Below, one piece after another: positions 1-8,387 of a stretch of 64,000 bases of DNA. Source of the DNA: Nocardia macrotermitis (GTDB lineage Bacteria > Actinomycetota > Actinomycetes > Mycobacteriales > Mycobacteriaceae); assembly GCF_009604405.1 (NCBI RefSeq), contig NZ_WEGK01000005.1, positions 372,001 through 436,000 on the forward strand, read 5' to 3'. A program made the translations under genes and the position numbers. Numbering within the stretch: position 1 is the first letter of the stretch; each line of letters opens with the position of its first letter. The notes beneath the pieces were generated by a model. The model saw nothing but the letters and a program-made list of their open reading frames with translations, was not told the origin of the DNA and ran no database searches.

Positions 1-19
1 TCCGTTCACGACCTGAACT

Positions 20-463
20 CTACTTGCGCCACCAACCGGTCCACCGCTTGCTGTCGGAACTCAGATCGCGGTCCGCCGAAGAGGGGAAACGGAACGAATC
101 CGTGCGCAGGCCCAGGAAACTCGCGCCGCGCGACATATCGTCCACACCATTTCCGGTGAGGTCGGCCAGCGGAATCCGGCTGAGCGTGTCGTGCAGGTCG
201 TGCGGTGCGGAAATCTGCATCTGGGCGGCCTGGCGCAACGCGATGCGGGCCTGCTGCTGGGCCTCGACCTCGGCGGCGCATTCGGGGCAGCGGGCCAGAT
301 GTTCGGCGGCGCGCAGATAGGGATTCATGCGCAGCTCACCGTCGACGTAGGCGGCGATGGCCTCGCTGGCCAGATGTTCGGTCGGGGCGAAACGAGGTCG
401 GCGTTGGGGCGCTCTACCGGCCGCGTTACCCGAATCGCGCTCCTGGCCACTCATACGGTGCAC
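20..463 (-). CDS. rseA: Anti-sigma factor RseA, zinc-binding
   Basis: 147 aa cytoplasmic anti-sigma factor expected to hold the adjacent SigE inactive until envelope or redox stress. The ZAS signature is visible: His55, Cys59 and Cys62 in an HxxxCxxC arrangement, with a conserved segment before it (EAIAAYVDGELRM). The C-terminus is polar and poorly conserved and there is no membrane helix, as in the mycobacterial protein. It lies 65 nt downstream of sigE on the same strand, so co-transcription is likely. The start is GTG at 463 (weak GAAGGG upstream); ATG at 454 is an alternative. In mycobacteria htrA and tatB follow, which would fall outside this window. Confidence 0.85.
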   Translation of the reverse strand: MHRMSGQERDSGNAAGRAPQRRPRFAPTEHLASEAIAAYVDGELRMNPYLRAAEHLARCPECAAEVEAQQQARIALRQAAQMQISAPHDLHDTLSRIPLADLTGNGVDDMSRGASFLGLRTDSFRFPSSADRDLSSDSKRWTGWWRK

Positions 464-528
464 ACACCCTTCCGACCTGACAACAGCTCATACCGACCGA
501 CCACACGGCCGCTGCCGACGGCCGTAAA

Positions 529-1269
529 TTACCCGACCTTCTCCGTGGCGGCGAACCGTGCCTGAGATCCATTATGCGCAAGGTACTCGCGCAGTGCCTG
601 ACGCCCGCGATGGATACGGCTGCGCACGGTGCCCAATTTGACGCCGAGCGTCGCGCCGATCTCCTCGTAGGACAGACCCTCGATATCGCACAGCACGACC
701 GCGGCGCGGAATTCCGGCGCGAGCGAGTCGAGTGCGGTTTGCAGGTCCGGATCGAGCCGGGAATCGTGATACGCCTGCTCGGGATCGGGCCCCTCGGACG
801 GGACGCGGTCGTAATCCTCGGGCAGGGCCTCCATCCGGATCCGGTTGCGGCGGCGCACCATGTCCAGGAACAGGTTCGTGGTGATGCGATGCAACCAGCC
901 CTCGAACGTGCCGGGCTGATAGCTCTGCAGCGACCGGAAGACGCGGATGAACGTCTCCTGGGTGAGATCCTCGGCGTCCTGCGGATCGCCGGTCAGACGG
1001 TATGCCAGCCGGTACACCCGATCGGCGTGCTCGCGAACCAGTTCGTCCCAGCTGGGCATCATGGTGCGATCGCCGGTGGCGTCGAAGGCCGCGGTGCCCG
1101 ACAACGGGTCGGACTCGGCGAGTTCGGCTTCGAGGGCCTCGTCGGGGTGGGCGGGGAGCGCGGCAGGGTCGCTGCCGTCCGCCGCGGGCAAGGGGTATTC
1201 GGCCGAGTTACCGTCGATCGGCATACTCGACTCTGGCAGGGTGGCGAACTCACGCGCCGCATCGACCAT
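529..1269 (-). CDS. sigE: ECF RNA polymerase sigma factor SigE
   Basis: 246 aa group-4 sigma factor that directs RNA polymerase to envelope-stress promoters. A variable acidic N-terminus (about 1-70) precedes region 2 (about 75-143, with [17 protein letters not shown] and the DMVRRRNR end) and region 4 (about 180-231, helix-turn-helix [20 protein letters not shown]). Length and N-terminal extension match mycobacterial SigE. ATG at 1269 has an AGGAGG-type ribosome site about 13 nt upstream; an in-frame ATG about 15 codons in is another possible start. rseA follows on the same strand and an O-methyltransferase is divergent, the same neighbourhood as in mycobacteria. A candidate self-recognised promoter lies at 1341-1369. 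Confidence 0.92.
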   Translation of the reverse strand: MVDAAREFATLPESSMPIDGNSAEYPLPAADGSDPAALPAHPDEALEAELAESDPLSGTAAFDATGDRTMMPSWDELVREHADRVYRLAYRLTGDPQDAEDLTQETFIRVFRSLQSYQPGTFEGWLHRITTNLFLDMVRRRNRIRMEALPEDYDRVPSEGPDPEQAYHDSRLDPDLQTALDSLAPEFRAAVVLCDIEGLSYEEIGATLGVKLGTVRSRIHRGRQALREYLAHNGSQARFAATEKVG

Positions 1270-1334
1270 GTGGATGGGGTTACCTCCTACTCGGGACCGT
1301 GCCCCGGCGCTCTCACGACTGTCATGTCGTGTAT

Positions 1335-1370
1335 CGGGTACAACCGCCGATTCGTATCGGGTTGTTCCCG
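1335..1370 (-). promoter_or_regulatory. Candidate ECF promoter inside an 11-bp dyad, sigE-OMT intergenic region
   Basis: On the minus strand GGGAAC (1369-1364) and GGTTG (1345-1341) are spaced like the -35/-10 of SigE/SigH-type promoters. The same block is an imperfect palindrome: arms 1335-1345 and 1360-1370 match at 10 of 11 positions, with CCGA/TCGG nested inside. This suggests SigE autoregulation and perhaps another regulator. The promoter assignment is inference. Confidence 0.45.
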
Positions 1371-1519
1371 GCGCCGGTCGACGATCGGTCGGCCTTTGCG
1401 TACTGCTTACTTAACGTGGTCCCGATGAGGCCGTGGTATGGGGAGCCTGAGTGACACCTGAGAAAAACTGAGCTCGCGTCGCCGGGCCGTCGCGGTGATC
1501 CGCGATTAGCCTCATACGC

Positions 1520-2167
1520 GTGAGCGTCATACCCACCGCATCGGCCCTGCAGCGCAACCTCGCGTACGTCGAGGACTCCGTGGTCGAGGACGAGGTTCTC
1601 CTCGCCGCGCGGGAGCGGGCCACCGAACTGGGCGCGGCTCCCGTGCCGCCGTCGGTGGGCGCGCTGCTCAGCATGTACGCGCAGTTGCTCGGCGCGCGGG
1701 CGGTGGTCGAGGTGGGCACCGGCGCGGGTATCAGCGGTCTGTGGCTGCTGGACGGTATGCGCGAGGACGGCACGCTGACCACGATCGATTCCGAGCCCGA
1801 ACATCAGCGGGCGGCGCGCGACGCGTTCCGGACCGCGGAAATCGCCCCCGCGCGCACCCGTTTGATCAACGGCCGTGCCCTGGACGTGCTGCCCCGGCTC
1901 GCCGACGGCGCCTACGACCTGGTGTTCATCGATGCCGCGCCGCTGGAACATCCGCAGTACGTCGAGCAGGGGGTGCGGTTGTTGCGTGAGGGTGGCGCGA
2001 TCATGCTGCACAACGCGTTGCTCGGCGGCCGGGTGCCCGATCCCGCGCAGCGCGACGCCGGTACGCACGCGGTGCGCGCGGCCACTCGCGCGATCGCCGA
2101 GGATCCGCGGTTGACGAGTGTGCTGATCCCGCTCGGCGACGGCTTGCTCTGCGCCTCGCGCGGGTAA
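1520..2167 (+). CDS. Class I SAM-dependent O-methyltransferase
   Basis: 215 aa cytoplasmic methyltransferase of the catechol/caffeoyl-CoA O-methyltransferase type (Methyltransf_3). Motif I is EVGTGAGIS (about 63-71), an acidic residue ends strand 2 ([10 protein letters not shown]), and VFIDAAP is the metal-binding Asp region. The substrate is not predictable. It starts with GTG and is divergent from sigE, as Rv1220c is in M. tuberculosis, so it may share stress control through the intergenic dyad. Confidence 0.85.
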   Translation: MSVIPTASALQRNLAYVEDSVVEDEVLLAARERATELGAAPVPPSVGALLSMYAQLLGARAVVEVGTGAGISGLWLLDGMREDGTLTTIDSEPEHQRAARDAFRTAEIAPARTRLINGRALDVLPRLADGAYDLVFIDAAPLEHPQYVEQGVRLLREGGAIMLHNALLGGRVPDPAQRDAGTHAVRAATRAIAEDPRLTSVLIPLGDGLLCASRG

Positions 2168-2258
2168 TTTCCCCAGTTCACAGCCCTGATCGCGGGCCGT
2201 CGAACCGAATCGCGAAGACGACACGCCGGAAAATCTGCCGAACTCTTGCGTGCGGATT

Positions 2259-2290
2259 GAACGCCTGTTTAGTATATTAAACATGTGTTC
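2259..2290 (+). promoter_or_regulatory. 32-bp palindromic operator over the TetR gene start
   Basis: The two 16-nt halves of 2259-2290 are reverse complements at 13 of 16 positions; the core GTTTAGTATATTAAAC is AT-rich in very GC-rich DNA. It covers the likely -10 region and the start codon of the following TetR gene, as expected for an autorepressor site of the regulator/ABC exporter operon. Confidence 0.7.
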
Positions 2291-2992
2291 AAAGGAGTCG
2301 CCGTACCGGAAGGATCCCCCGAGGATCTGACTACGCGCGCCCGCATCCGCGAGGCCGCGATGACAATTTTCGGAGAGCAGGGTTTCGGGGTCGGGGTGCG
2401 TGCCATCGCCGCGGCGGCGGGCGTGTCACCCGGCCTGGTCAACCACCATTTCGGTTCCAAGGACGGGCTGCGGCAGGCATGTGACGATCATGTCCGCGAA
2501 TTCATCCGCAGGGCCAAGATGGAATACATGAGCAACCCTTCTCCGAAGGGGCTGTTGCAGGCGATGGCCGAGGTCGAGGAGTTCGCGCCGTACCTGGCCT
2601 ATCTGATGCGCAGTCTGCAGGCGGGCGGACCGCTCGCGGTCGAGATGTTCGACCACATGGTCGGCGATATGGAGTCCTATCTGCGGGTCGGCATCGAGAA
2701 CGGCTCGTTGCGCGCACCGCTGGACCTGAAGGCGACCGCCCGGTACATGGGTTTGCAGAACGGCGGGGGATTCCTGCTCTTCATGCAGCTCTACCTCGCC
2801 CAGCACGACGGTGTCCCCGACTATCCCAAGATGCTGCGGGAGTACACCGACGCGATGATGCTGCCCGCTATCGACCTCTACACCAACGGCCTGCTCACCG
2901 ATTCGATGGCGCTGGACACTCTGCTGTCCGGGCGCGAAACCACTGACGCACAACACATTCCACCCAAGAACCGATCCGGCGCGGAGGGCTGA
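2285..2992 (+). CDS. TetR family regulator of the adjacent ABC exporter
   Basis: 235 aa repressor. The N-terminal helix-turn-helix (about 10-60) includes IREAAMTIFGEQGFGVGVRAIA and GVSPGLVNHHFGSKDGL; the C-terminal ligand domain is helical with Met- and aromatic-rich stretches. It resembles Rv1219c, which controls the Rv1218c-Rv1217c multidrug ABC transporter, and the same two genes follow here (54 nt to the ATPase). The GTG start lies inside the operator palindrome. Confidence 0.85.
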   Translation: MFKGVAVPEGSPEDLTTRARIREAAMTIFGEQGFGVGVRAIAAAAGVSPGLVNHHFGSKDGLRQACDDHVREFIRRAKMEYMSNPSPKGLLQAMAEVEEFAPYLAYLMRSLQAGGPLAVEMFDHMVGDMESYLRVGIENGSLRAPLDLKATARYMGLQNGGGFLLFMQLYLAQHDGVPDYPKMLREYTDAMMLPAIDLYTNGLLTDSMALDTLLSGRETTDAQHIPPKNRSGAEG

Positions 2993-3046
2993 CCCCGGGG
3001 ACGATCCCGCGGAGTCGCGGTCCGCGCCACGAATACAGGAGATCCG

Positions 3047-3967
3047 ATGTCATCGGCAATCGTCGTCCGGCAGTTGCACAAACATTTCGGGCAGGTACGC
3101 GCCCTCGACGGACTCGATCTGGACGTCGCCGAGGGGGAGGTGCACGGCTTCCTGGGCCCCAACGGCGCGGGCAAGTCGACCACCATCCGGATTCTGCTGG
3201 GAATCCTGTCCCGCACGTCCGGCGCCGCCGAGGTGCTGGGCCGGGACCCGTGGACCGACGCGGTCGCGCTGCATCGCGATATCGCTTATGTCCCAGGCGA
3301 TGTCACGCTGTGGCCGTCGCTGTCGGGCGGGGAGACCATCGATCTGCTCGCCCGCATGCGCGGCGGGCTGGACCTCGAGCGCCGGGCCGAGTTGATCGAA
3401 CGCTTCGAACTCGATCCGCGCAAGAAGGCGCGCACCTACTCCAAGGGCAATCGGCAGAAGGTCGCGCTGGTTTCGGCCTTCTCCTCGCAGGCCCGGCTGC
3501 TGCTGCTGGACGAGCCCACCTCGGGCCTGGATCCGTTGATGGAACAGGTATTTCGCGATTGTGCCCGGGAGGCGGCCGAGCGCGGGGTGACGGTGCTGCT
3601 GTCCAGTCACATCCTGTCCGAAGTCGAGGCGCTGTGCGATCGGGTCACCATCATCCGGGCGGGACGGACCGTGGAGAGCGGTTCGCTGGCCGAGATGCGG
3701 CATCTGAGCCGGACCTCGATCAAGGCCGAATTGATCGGTGACCCAGGGGATCTGAGCCGGATCGCGGGTGTCGAGGACGTCAACCTCAGCGATCACACAT
3801 TGAGCTGTCAGGTCGACAGCGAACATCTCGGCGAGCTGATCCGGGTGCTCGGTGACGCGGGCGTGCGGAGTCTGGTCAGCCAGCCGCCGACGCTGGAAGA
3901 GCTGTTCCTGCGGCACTATTCGCGCAACGGCGAGGACTCCCGCGATCTCGCGGAGGTTTCGAAATGA
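3047..3967 (+). CDS. ABC transporter ATP-binding protein (drug exporter)
   Basis: 306 aa ATPase that powers the permease encoded next. It has Walker [10 protein letters not shown] (about 37-45), a degenerate signature YSKGNRQKV, Walker [13 protein letters not shown] (about 150-161) and H-loop SSHILSE, then a C-terminal DUF4162-like region usual in drug-type exporters. The ATG has an AGGAG site. Its stop overlaps the permease start (ATGA at 3964-3967). It corresponds to Rv1218c by family and order; the exported compound is unknown. Confidence 0.9.
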   Translation: MSSAIVVRQLHKHFGQVRALDGLDLDVAEGEVHGFLGPNGAGKSTTIRILLGILSRTSGAAEVLGRDPWTDAVALHRDIAYVPGDVTLWPSLSGGETIDLLARMRGGLDLERRAELIERFELDPRKKARTYSKGNRQKVALVSAFSSQARLLLLDEPTSGLDPLMEQVFRDCAREAAERGVTVLLSSHILSEVEALCDRVTIIRAGRTVESGSLAEMRHLSRTSIKAELIGDPGDLSRIAGVEDVNLSDHTLSCQVDSEHLGELIRVLGDAGVRSLVSQPPTLEELFLRHYSRNGEDSRDLAEVSK

Positions 3968-5622
3968 CGACCGCTACGTTGGCCGGGCCGCTCGGCCGTG
4001 CCGAATCATCCGGTGTCGCTTCGGAATTCACCGGGACGTGGCGGCTGCTGCGGTTGTATCTGCGGCGCGATCGGATCGTGTTGCCGCTGTGGGTGATCCT
4101 GCTGTCGCTGCCGCTGGGCAGTGTGTACGTGAAGAGCACCGAGAAGGTGTATTCGAGTCCGGATCAGTTGGCGCACTTCGCACATACGGTCAATACCAGT
4201 CCCGCGCAGCTGGCCATGTACGGGCCGGTCTACAACACCACCTCCGGGGCGGCGGCCGGGTTGTGGAAGGCCGGGATGTTCTTCACCATCATCGGTATCG
4301 CGACCATTCTGACCGTCATCCGGCACACCCGTGCGGAGGAGGAGACCGGCCGCGAGGAGTTGCTCGCCTCGACGCGCCTGGGTCGTCTGTCGAATCTGAC
4401 TGCGGCACTGCTGGTTTCGTGTATCGGCGCGTTGGCGACCGGGCTGCTGGCGGTGGTGAGTATCAAGGGTGCGGGCGTGGATGCGCACGGGGCCTTGGCA
4501 TTCGGGCTGGCGTTGGCCGGATCGGGCATGGTGTTCGCGGCCGTCGGCGCGGTGGCCGCGCAGCTGTCGGCGAGTGCTCGCACCGCCCGGGGGGTCGCGT
4601 TCGCGGTGCTCGCGGTGACCTATGTCCTGCGTGCGGTGGGTGACGCGCGCGCCGCCGACGGGCCCGCCGATCCGCTCAGCTGGCTCTCGCCGCAGGGCTG
4701 GTCGATCCAGGTGCGGGCGTTGTCGGGGGATCACTGGTGGATTCTGCTGCTGCACGTGGTGACCACGGTCGTGCTGATCGGGGTGGCGTATTCGCTGTTG
4801 CGGCGGCGGGACGTCGGGGCCGGGCTGATCGCCGAACGTCCCGGTGCGCCCGTGGCGTCCGAGGTGCTCTCCGGGCCGCTCGGACTCGCCTGGCGGTTGC
4901 AGCGCGGCACGCTCGTGGCCTGGGCGGTGGGTCTGGGGTTGTACGGGCTGGTCATCGGCAGTGTCGTGAACGGGATCGCGAACGAGGTGGGCGGCAGTAA
5001 GGCGGTGGCGGACATCATCGCTCGCATGGGTGGGGCCAGTGCGCTCGAGGACGCGTTCATCACCACCGCGTTCACGCTGCTGGGGTTGGCCGCGGCCGCC
5101 TACGCGATATCGGCCACGCTGCGGCTGAATTCGGAGGAGTCGGCCGATCGCGCGGAGATCGTGCTGACCGGGGCGGTCGGCCGGATCCGCTGGGTCGCAT
5201 CGCATCTGGTGTTCGCGCTGCTGGGTCCTGTTGTACTGCTGCTGATCTCGGGTGTGCTGGCCGGTCTGGCGTACGGTATCGCCGCACACGACGTCGGCGG
5301 GAAGCTGCCGCGGGTGCTCGGGGCCGCGCTGGTGCAACTGCCCGCCGTCTGGTTGTTCACCGGTGCCGCGGTACTGCTGTTCGGGGTGCTGCCGCGGTGG
5401 GCCTCGGTGGCCTGGGGTGTGTTCACCGCCGGGGTGGCGCTGTTCCTGCTCGGCTCGATTGCCGGTATGCCGCAATGGGTTCTGGACATCGATCCGTACA
5501 GCCATCTGCCGAAGTTGCCCGCGGAACCGTTCACCTGGACACCGGTGCTCATCCTGCTGGTGATCGCCGCCGCGCTGATCGCGTCGGGCCTGTACGCCTT
5601 CCGTAGGCGCGATCTTCGCTGA
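3964..5622 (+). CDS. ABC exporter permease, 12-helix two-half type
   Basis: 552 aa integral membrane protein with two similar halves of about six helices. Each half has a long periplasmic loop and an ABC-2/ABC3-like core (for example [26 protein letters not shown] and its repeat [25 protein letters not shown]). Both copies contain a short acidic E-E-(T/S) motif facing the cytoplasm, probably coupling helices to the ATPase. It corresponds to Rv1217c. A strong terminator hairpin follows at 5647-5676, so the operon is TetR-ATPase-permease. Confidence 0.88.
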   Translation: MTTATLAGPLGRAESSGVASEFTGTWRLLRLYLRRDRIVLPLWVILLSLPLGSVYVKSTEKVYSSPDQLAHFAHTVNTSPAQLAMYGPVYNTTSGAAAGLWKAGMFFTIIGIATILTVIRHTRAEEETGREELLASTRLGRLSNLTAALLVSCIGALATGLLAVVSIKGAGVDAHGALAFGLALAGSGMVFAAVGAVAAQLSASARTARGVAFAVLAVTYVLRAVGDARAADGPADPLSWLSPQGWSIQVRALSGDHWWILLLHVVTTVVLIGVAYSLLRRRDVGAGLIAERPGAPVASEVLSGPLGLAWRLQRGTLVAWAVGLGLYGLVIGSVVNGIANEVGGSKAVADIIARMGGASALEDAFITTAFTLLGLAAAAYAISATLRLNSEESADRAEIVLTGAVGRIRWVASHLVFALLGPVVLLLISGVLAGLAYGIAAHDVGGKLPRVLGAALVQLPAVWLFTGAAVLLFGVLPRWASVAWGVFTAGVALFLLGSIAGMPQWVLDIDPYSHLPKLPAEPFTWTPVLILLVIAAALIASGLYAFRRRDLR

Positions 5623-5646
5623 GAGTTCGCCCGCGGCTTCCACCCG

Positions 5647-5676
5647 ATACGCCCCCGGCCCGTTCCGGGGGCGTAT
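5647..5676 (+). terminator. Hairpin terminator of the ABC exporter operon
   Basis: Perfect 12-bp inverted repeat (5647-5658 and 5665-5676, arm ATACGCCCCCGG) with a 6-nt loop, 24 nt after the permease stop. There is no U-tract, common for actinobacterial hairpins. Confidence 0.7.
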
Positions 5677-5778
5677 TCTGCGCCTGATCGCTCGGAGTTC
5701 TGTGCACCCACCTGCCCGACCGCCATCAGCCGAAACCGCCGCGCAGCCGGTCGAGTGGTCGCGAGGGGTGAGGACACC

Positions 5779-6009
5779 ATGGTCAGATTCGTAGACATCC
5801 AGGACGAGCTCGGCGAGCACATGCCCGGCGGTTTCGTCGGCCCCCTACTGGTCGTCTTCGGCCTCATCATCGCGCTCGCCGTGCTGGTCCTGCTGCTGGT
5901 CAGCGGCGCTCACTTCGGAGATCAGCAATCCTCGATCCTCACCACGCCCGGCACCTGCGCCCCCTTCTGCGCCGCCACCCCCACACCCTCGCCGGTCCAC
6001 CCGAGCTGA
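5779..6009 (+). CDS. Small single-span membrane protein with C-terminal PGTCxPFC motif
   Basis: 76 aa. The ATG at 5779 is preceded by GGTGAGG; an upstream GTG at 5755 is less likely. A short N-terminus precedes one helix (GPLLVVFGLIIALAVLVLLLV), then an outward-facing Pro/Thr-rich tail with TPGTCAPFC near the end. The next small gene encodes a protein of the same design with PGTCYPFC. Function unknown; the two Cys, three residues apart, could form a disulfide or bind metal (inference). Confidence 0.6.
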   Translation: MVRFVDIQDELGEHMPGGFVGPLLVVFGLIIALAVLVLLLVSGAHFGDQQSSILTTPGTCAPFCAATPTPSPVHPS

Positions 6010-6104
6010 ACGTCCGGCGGGCCGATGTCCAGGCAACGCCCCCCTAATCGCCCCGAACCGATACCATTGGGGCAGTGAGCGATTCGGTTGTGGGGTGATG
6101 GGCA

Positions 6105-6329
6105 GTGGTGATACAGCGGGCGATCCTGATCGAGGTGCTGCCACGAGGCTGGATCGTGCTCGTCGGCGTGGTGCTCGGATTCGCCGTCTTCGTCGCCCTG
6201 CTGGTCATGCTGCTGGTGACCGGCTACGGCAGCCGCCCCTCTACCAATCCGGCCCCCACCCCGACCCCCGGCACCTGCTACCCGTTCTGCACGGCGGGGC
6301 CGAACACGCCGCCGCCCGGCTGGAATTAG
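6105..6329 (+). CDS. Small single-span membrane protein with PGTCYPFC motif (paralogue of preceding gene)
   Basis: 74 aa, GTG start at 6105 (a second GTG follows at 6108). One transmembrane helix (GWIVLVGVVLGFAVFVALL) is followed by a Pro/Thr-rich tail ending in PGTCYPFC and PPPGWN. The family is not recognised. The shared design and tandem position argue that both small genes are real. A hairpin at 6335-6356 lies just after the stop. Confidence 0.6.
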   Translation: MVIQRAILIEVLPRGWIVLVGVVLGFAVFVALLVMLLVTGYGSRPSTNPAPTPTPGTCYPFCTAGPNTPPPGWN

Positions 6330-6334
6330 CTGAT

Positions 6335-6356
6335 CGCCAACAGCATCGAGTTGGCG
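6335..6356 (+). terminator. Short hairpin after the small membrane protein gene
   Basis: Inverted repeat CGCCAAC (6335-6341) / GTTGGCG (6350-6356), loop 8 nt, between two convergent genes. Possible bidirectional terminator; the stem is only 7 bp. Confidence 0.35.
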
Positions 6357-6392
6357 AGGGCCGGGGACAGCGCGGCCGCCGCGCGGATCAGG

Positions 6393-6686
6393 TCAGGATC
6401 GTTTTCGTCGCGCTTGTCGCAGGAAGTAGACGCCGATCAGGACGATCGCGATGACAGCGGCGGCCTCCGGGGCCAGGAGTGCGATTGTCGTGAGCACGTC
6501 CACGCCGATCAGAATTTCGGTGACGGGGATGGCGACGAGTAGCAGCGCGCCTGCTCGGAGCATGACGGTCGACATCGCACTCGAGATCGTGAAGTAGGCG
6601 AGGGACAGATATCCGGGCAAGCGCGACAAGGTATTTCGAACGCGCTGGGCGATTCGGGCATGAGTGGATCGGGGTGGGATGTTCAT
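6393..6686 (-). CDS. Small two-helix membrane protein
   Basis: 97 aa from ATG at 6686 (GGAG 12 nt upstream; ATG at 6704 is an alternative). A basic N-terminus (about 1-30) precedes two or three hydrophobic helices (YLSLAYFTISSAMSTVMLRAGALLLV, VDVLTTIALLAPEAAAVIAIVLIGVYFL) and an Arg/Lys-rich tail (RQARRKRS). No family recognised. A 12-bp perfect inverted repeat sits 28 nt upstream of the start and may be its operator. Confidence 0.5.
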   Translation of the reverse strand: MNIPPRSTHARIAQRVRNTLSRLPGYLSLAYFTISSAMSTVMLRAGALLLVAIPVTEILIGVDVLTTIALLAPEAAAVIAIVLIGVYFLRQARRKRS

Positions 6687-6713
6687 CGAGGAAGCTCCAG
6701 GCATCACGTGACC

Positions 6714-6745
6714 ACGTATGTGCTCGCTCGAATGAGCACATACGT
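6714..6745. promoter_or_regulatory. Perfect 12-bp inverted repeat, candidate operator
   Basis: Arms ACGTATGTGCTC (6714-6725) and its exact reverse complement (6734-6745) around an 8-nt spacer. It lies between two small membrane-protein genes on the minus strand, upstream of the gene starting at 6686. Size and spacing fit a dimeric regulator site better than a terminator, since it is not GC-rich. Confidence 0.5.
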
Positions 6746-6762
6746 AACGGACAGGGGATCTA

Positions 6763-7053
6763 CTACGGCCGGAAGGCCGATCCCGGAGCTCGGGGAAGAA
6801 CGTGGCCGGCGACATCGGGCGCGGTATGCCCACACGGTGTCAGCGGAACAGTGTTGTCGCGCACACGGATTCGCGAATCCACCACGGCACGGCCCGCCAC
6901 TCCCCGGAATGCGACGACACTCACCAGCAGAACCGCGACAGCCACAGCCGCCACGGCCTCGGCGGTACCGCCCAGAGCAAACGGCAACAAAACCAGCAGC
7001 ACCGAGGCCGCAAGGAACTTCAGCACCAGAACCTGATCACTGAATCCCGTCAT
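6763..7053 (-). CDS. Small membrane protein, hypothetical
   Basis: 96 aa from ATG at 7053 (GTG at 7056 also possible). Two hydrophobic helices (VLVLKFLAASVLLVLLPFALGG and AVAAVAVAVLLVSVVAF) separated by a short turn precede a polar tail. The tail has composition typical of random high-GC translation, so the true protein may be shorter or the call wrong. Confidence 0.4.
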   Translation of the reverse strand: MTGFSDQVLVLKFLAASVLLVLLPFALGGTAEAVAAVAVAVLLVSVVAFRGVAGRAVVDSRIRVRDNTVPLTPCGHTAPDVAGHVLPRAPGSAFRP

Positions 7054-7105
7054 CACAAATCCGATGGTACCTGCGTCCGTGGGGAATCCACCGCGGCGAA
7101 TTCCC

Positions 7106-8320
7106 TTATACCCAAATGCCTTTGCCGACGGTTACCACGCCGCCGTTGCTGACGGCGAAGCGTTGGCGGTCGCGGTCGAGGTCCACGCCGATGATTTCGC
7201 CCTCGCCGACCATGACGTTCTTGTCCAGGATGGCGCGGCGGACGACGGCGCCGCGGCCGACGCGGACGCCGGGGAGCAGGACGCTGCCTTCGACGGTCGC
7301 GCCGTCCTCCACGAAGACGTTGGAGCTGAGGACCGAATTGCGGACGGTGGCGGCCGACAGGATGCTGCCGGAGCCGACGATGGATTCCTGGGCCAGGCCG
7401 CCCTGGGCGAACTTGGCGGGCGGGAGGTTCTCGGCGGCGCCGCGGATGGGCCAGTGCCGGTTGTAGAGGTTGAAGACGGGGTGGACCGAGACCAGGTCCA
7501 TATGGGCGTCGTAGAAGGCGTCGATAGTGCCGACGTCACGCCAGTAGCCGCGGTCGCGGTCGGTGGAACCGGGGACGTCGTTCTCGGCGAAGTCGTAGAC
7601 GTTGGCCTCGCCCTGCGCGACCAGCGTCGGGATGATGTCGCCGCCCATGTCGTGATCGGAATCCGAATCGTCGGCGTCGGCGCGGATCGCGTCCACCAGC
7701 GTCTTGGTGGTGAACACGTAATTACCCATCGACGCGAAGGTCATATTCGGGTCGTCGGGGGTGCCGGGCGGATGGGCCGGTTTCTCCAGGAATTGCGTGA
7801 TCCGCCCGGACTCGTCGGAATCGATGCAGCCGAACGCGCTCGCCTCACTGCGCGGCACCCGGATCCCGGCCACGGTCACCCCGGCATCGGAATCGATGTG
7901 ATGCGCCACCAACTGTTCGGGATCCATCCGGTACACATGATCCGCACCGAACACCACGATGTAGTCGGGATCCTCGTCGTAGATCAGGTTGAGCGACTGC
8001 ATGATCGCGTCGGCGCTGCCGGTGTACCAGCGCGGGCCCAGCCGCTGCTGCGCGGGCACCGGGGTGATGTATTCGCCGCCGAAACCCGACAGCCGCCAGG
8101 TCTGCGAGATGTGCCGATCCAGCGAATGCGACTTGTACTGGGTGAGAACGCAAATCCGCAGAAAGCCCGCGTTGACCAGATTGGACAGCACGAAATCGAT
8201 CAGCCGGTACGCACCCCCGAACGGGACCGCGGGTTTCGCGCGGTCCTTGGTGAGCGGGAACAGGCGCTTACCCTCACCACCGGCGAGCACGATTCCGAGT
8301 ACGTGCGGCTGGCTCCTCAC
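7106..8320 (-). CDS. glgC: Glucose-1-phosphate adenylyltransferase (ADP-glucose pyrophosphorylase)
   Basis: 404 aa. Makes ADP-glucose from ATP and glucose-1-phosphate, the donor for glycogen and maltose-1-phosphate synthesis. The nucleotidyltransferase signature [16 protein letters not shown] (about 9-24), [15 protein letters not shown], and the sugar-phosphate region [16 protein letters not shown] are present; the C-terminus is a left-handed beta-helix with hexapeptide-like repeats. Length and sequence match actinobacterial GlgC closely. The GTG start is divergent from glgM by 67 bp, so both genes of the pathway could share a regulatory region. Confidence 0.95.
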   Translation of the reverse strand: MRSQPHVLGIVLAGGEGKRLFPLTKDRAKPAVPFGGAYRLIDFVLSNLVNAGFLRICVLTQYKSHSLDRHISQTWRLSGFGGEYITPVPAQQRLGPRWYTGSADAIMQSLNLIYDEDPDYIVVFGADHVYRMDPEQLVAHHIDSDAGVTVAGIRVPRSEASAFGCIDSDESGRITQFLEKPAHPPGTPDDPNMTFASMGNYVFTTKTLVDAIRADADDSDSDHDMGGDIIPTLVAQGEANVYDFAENDVPGSTDRDRGYWRDVGTIDAFYDAHMDLVSVHPVFNLYNRHWPIRGAAENLPPAKFAQGGLAQESIVGSGSILSAATVRNSVLSSNVFVEDGATVEGSVLLPGVRVGRGAVVRRAILDKNVMVGEGEIIGVDLDRDRQRFAVSNGGVVTVGKGIWV

Positions 8321-8387
8321 GCCTCCAACTTACCGCCCGAGGGGGATTCGGGTGGTCATGCCGAAGGTGAACGATTAGGTTGGACCG

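Noticed and set aside
4006..5820. 604-aa open frame on the minus strand
   Set aside because: Antisense to the ABC permease; Gln/Arg/Pro-rich, no family resemblance. The permease on the plus strand is clearly real.
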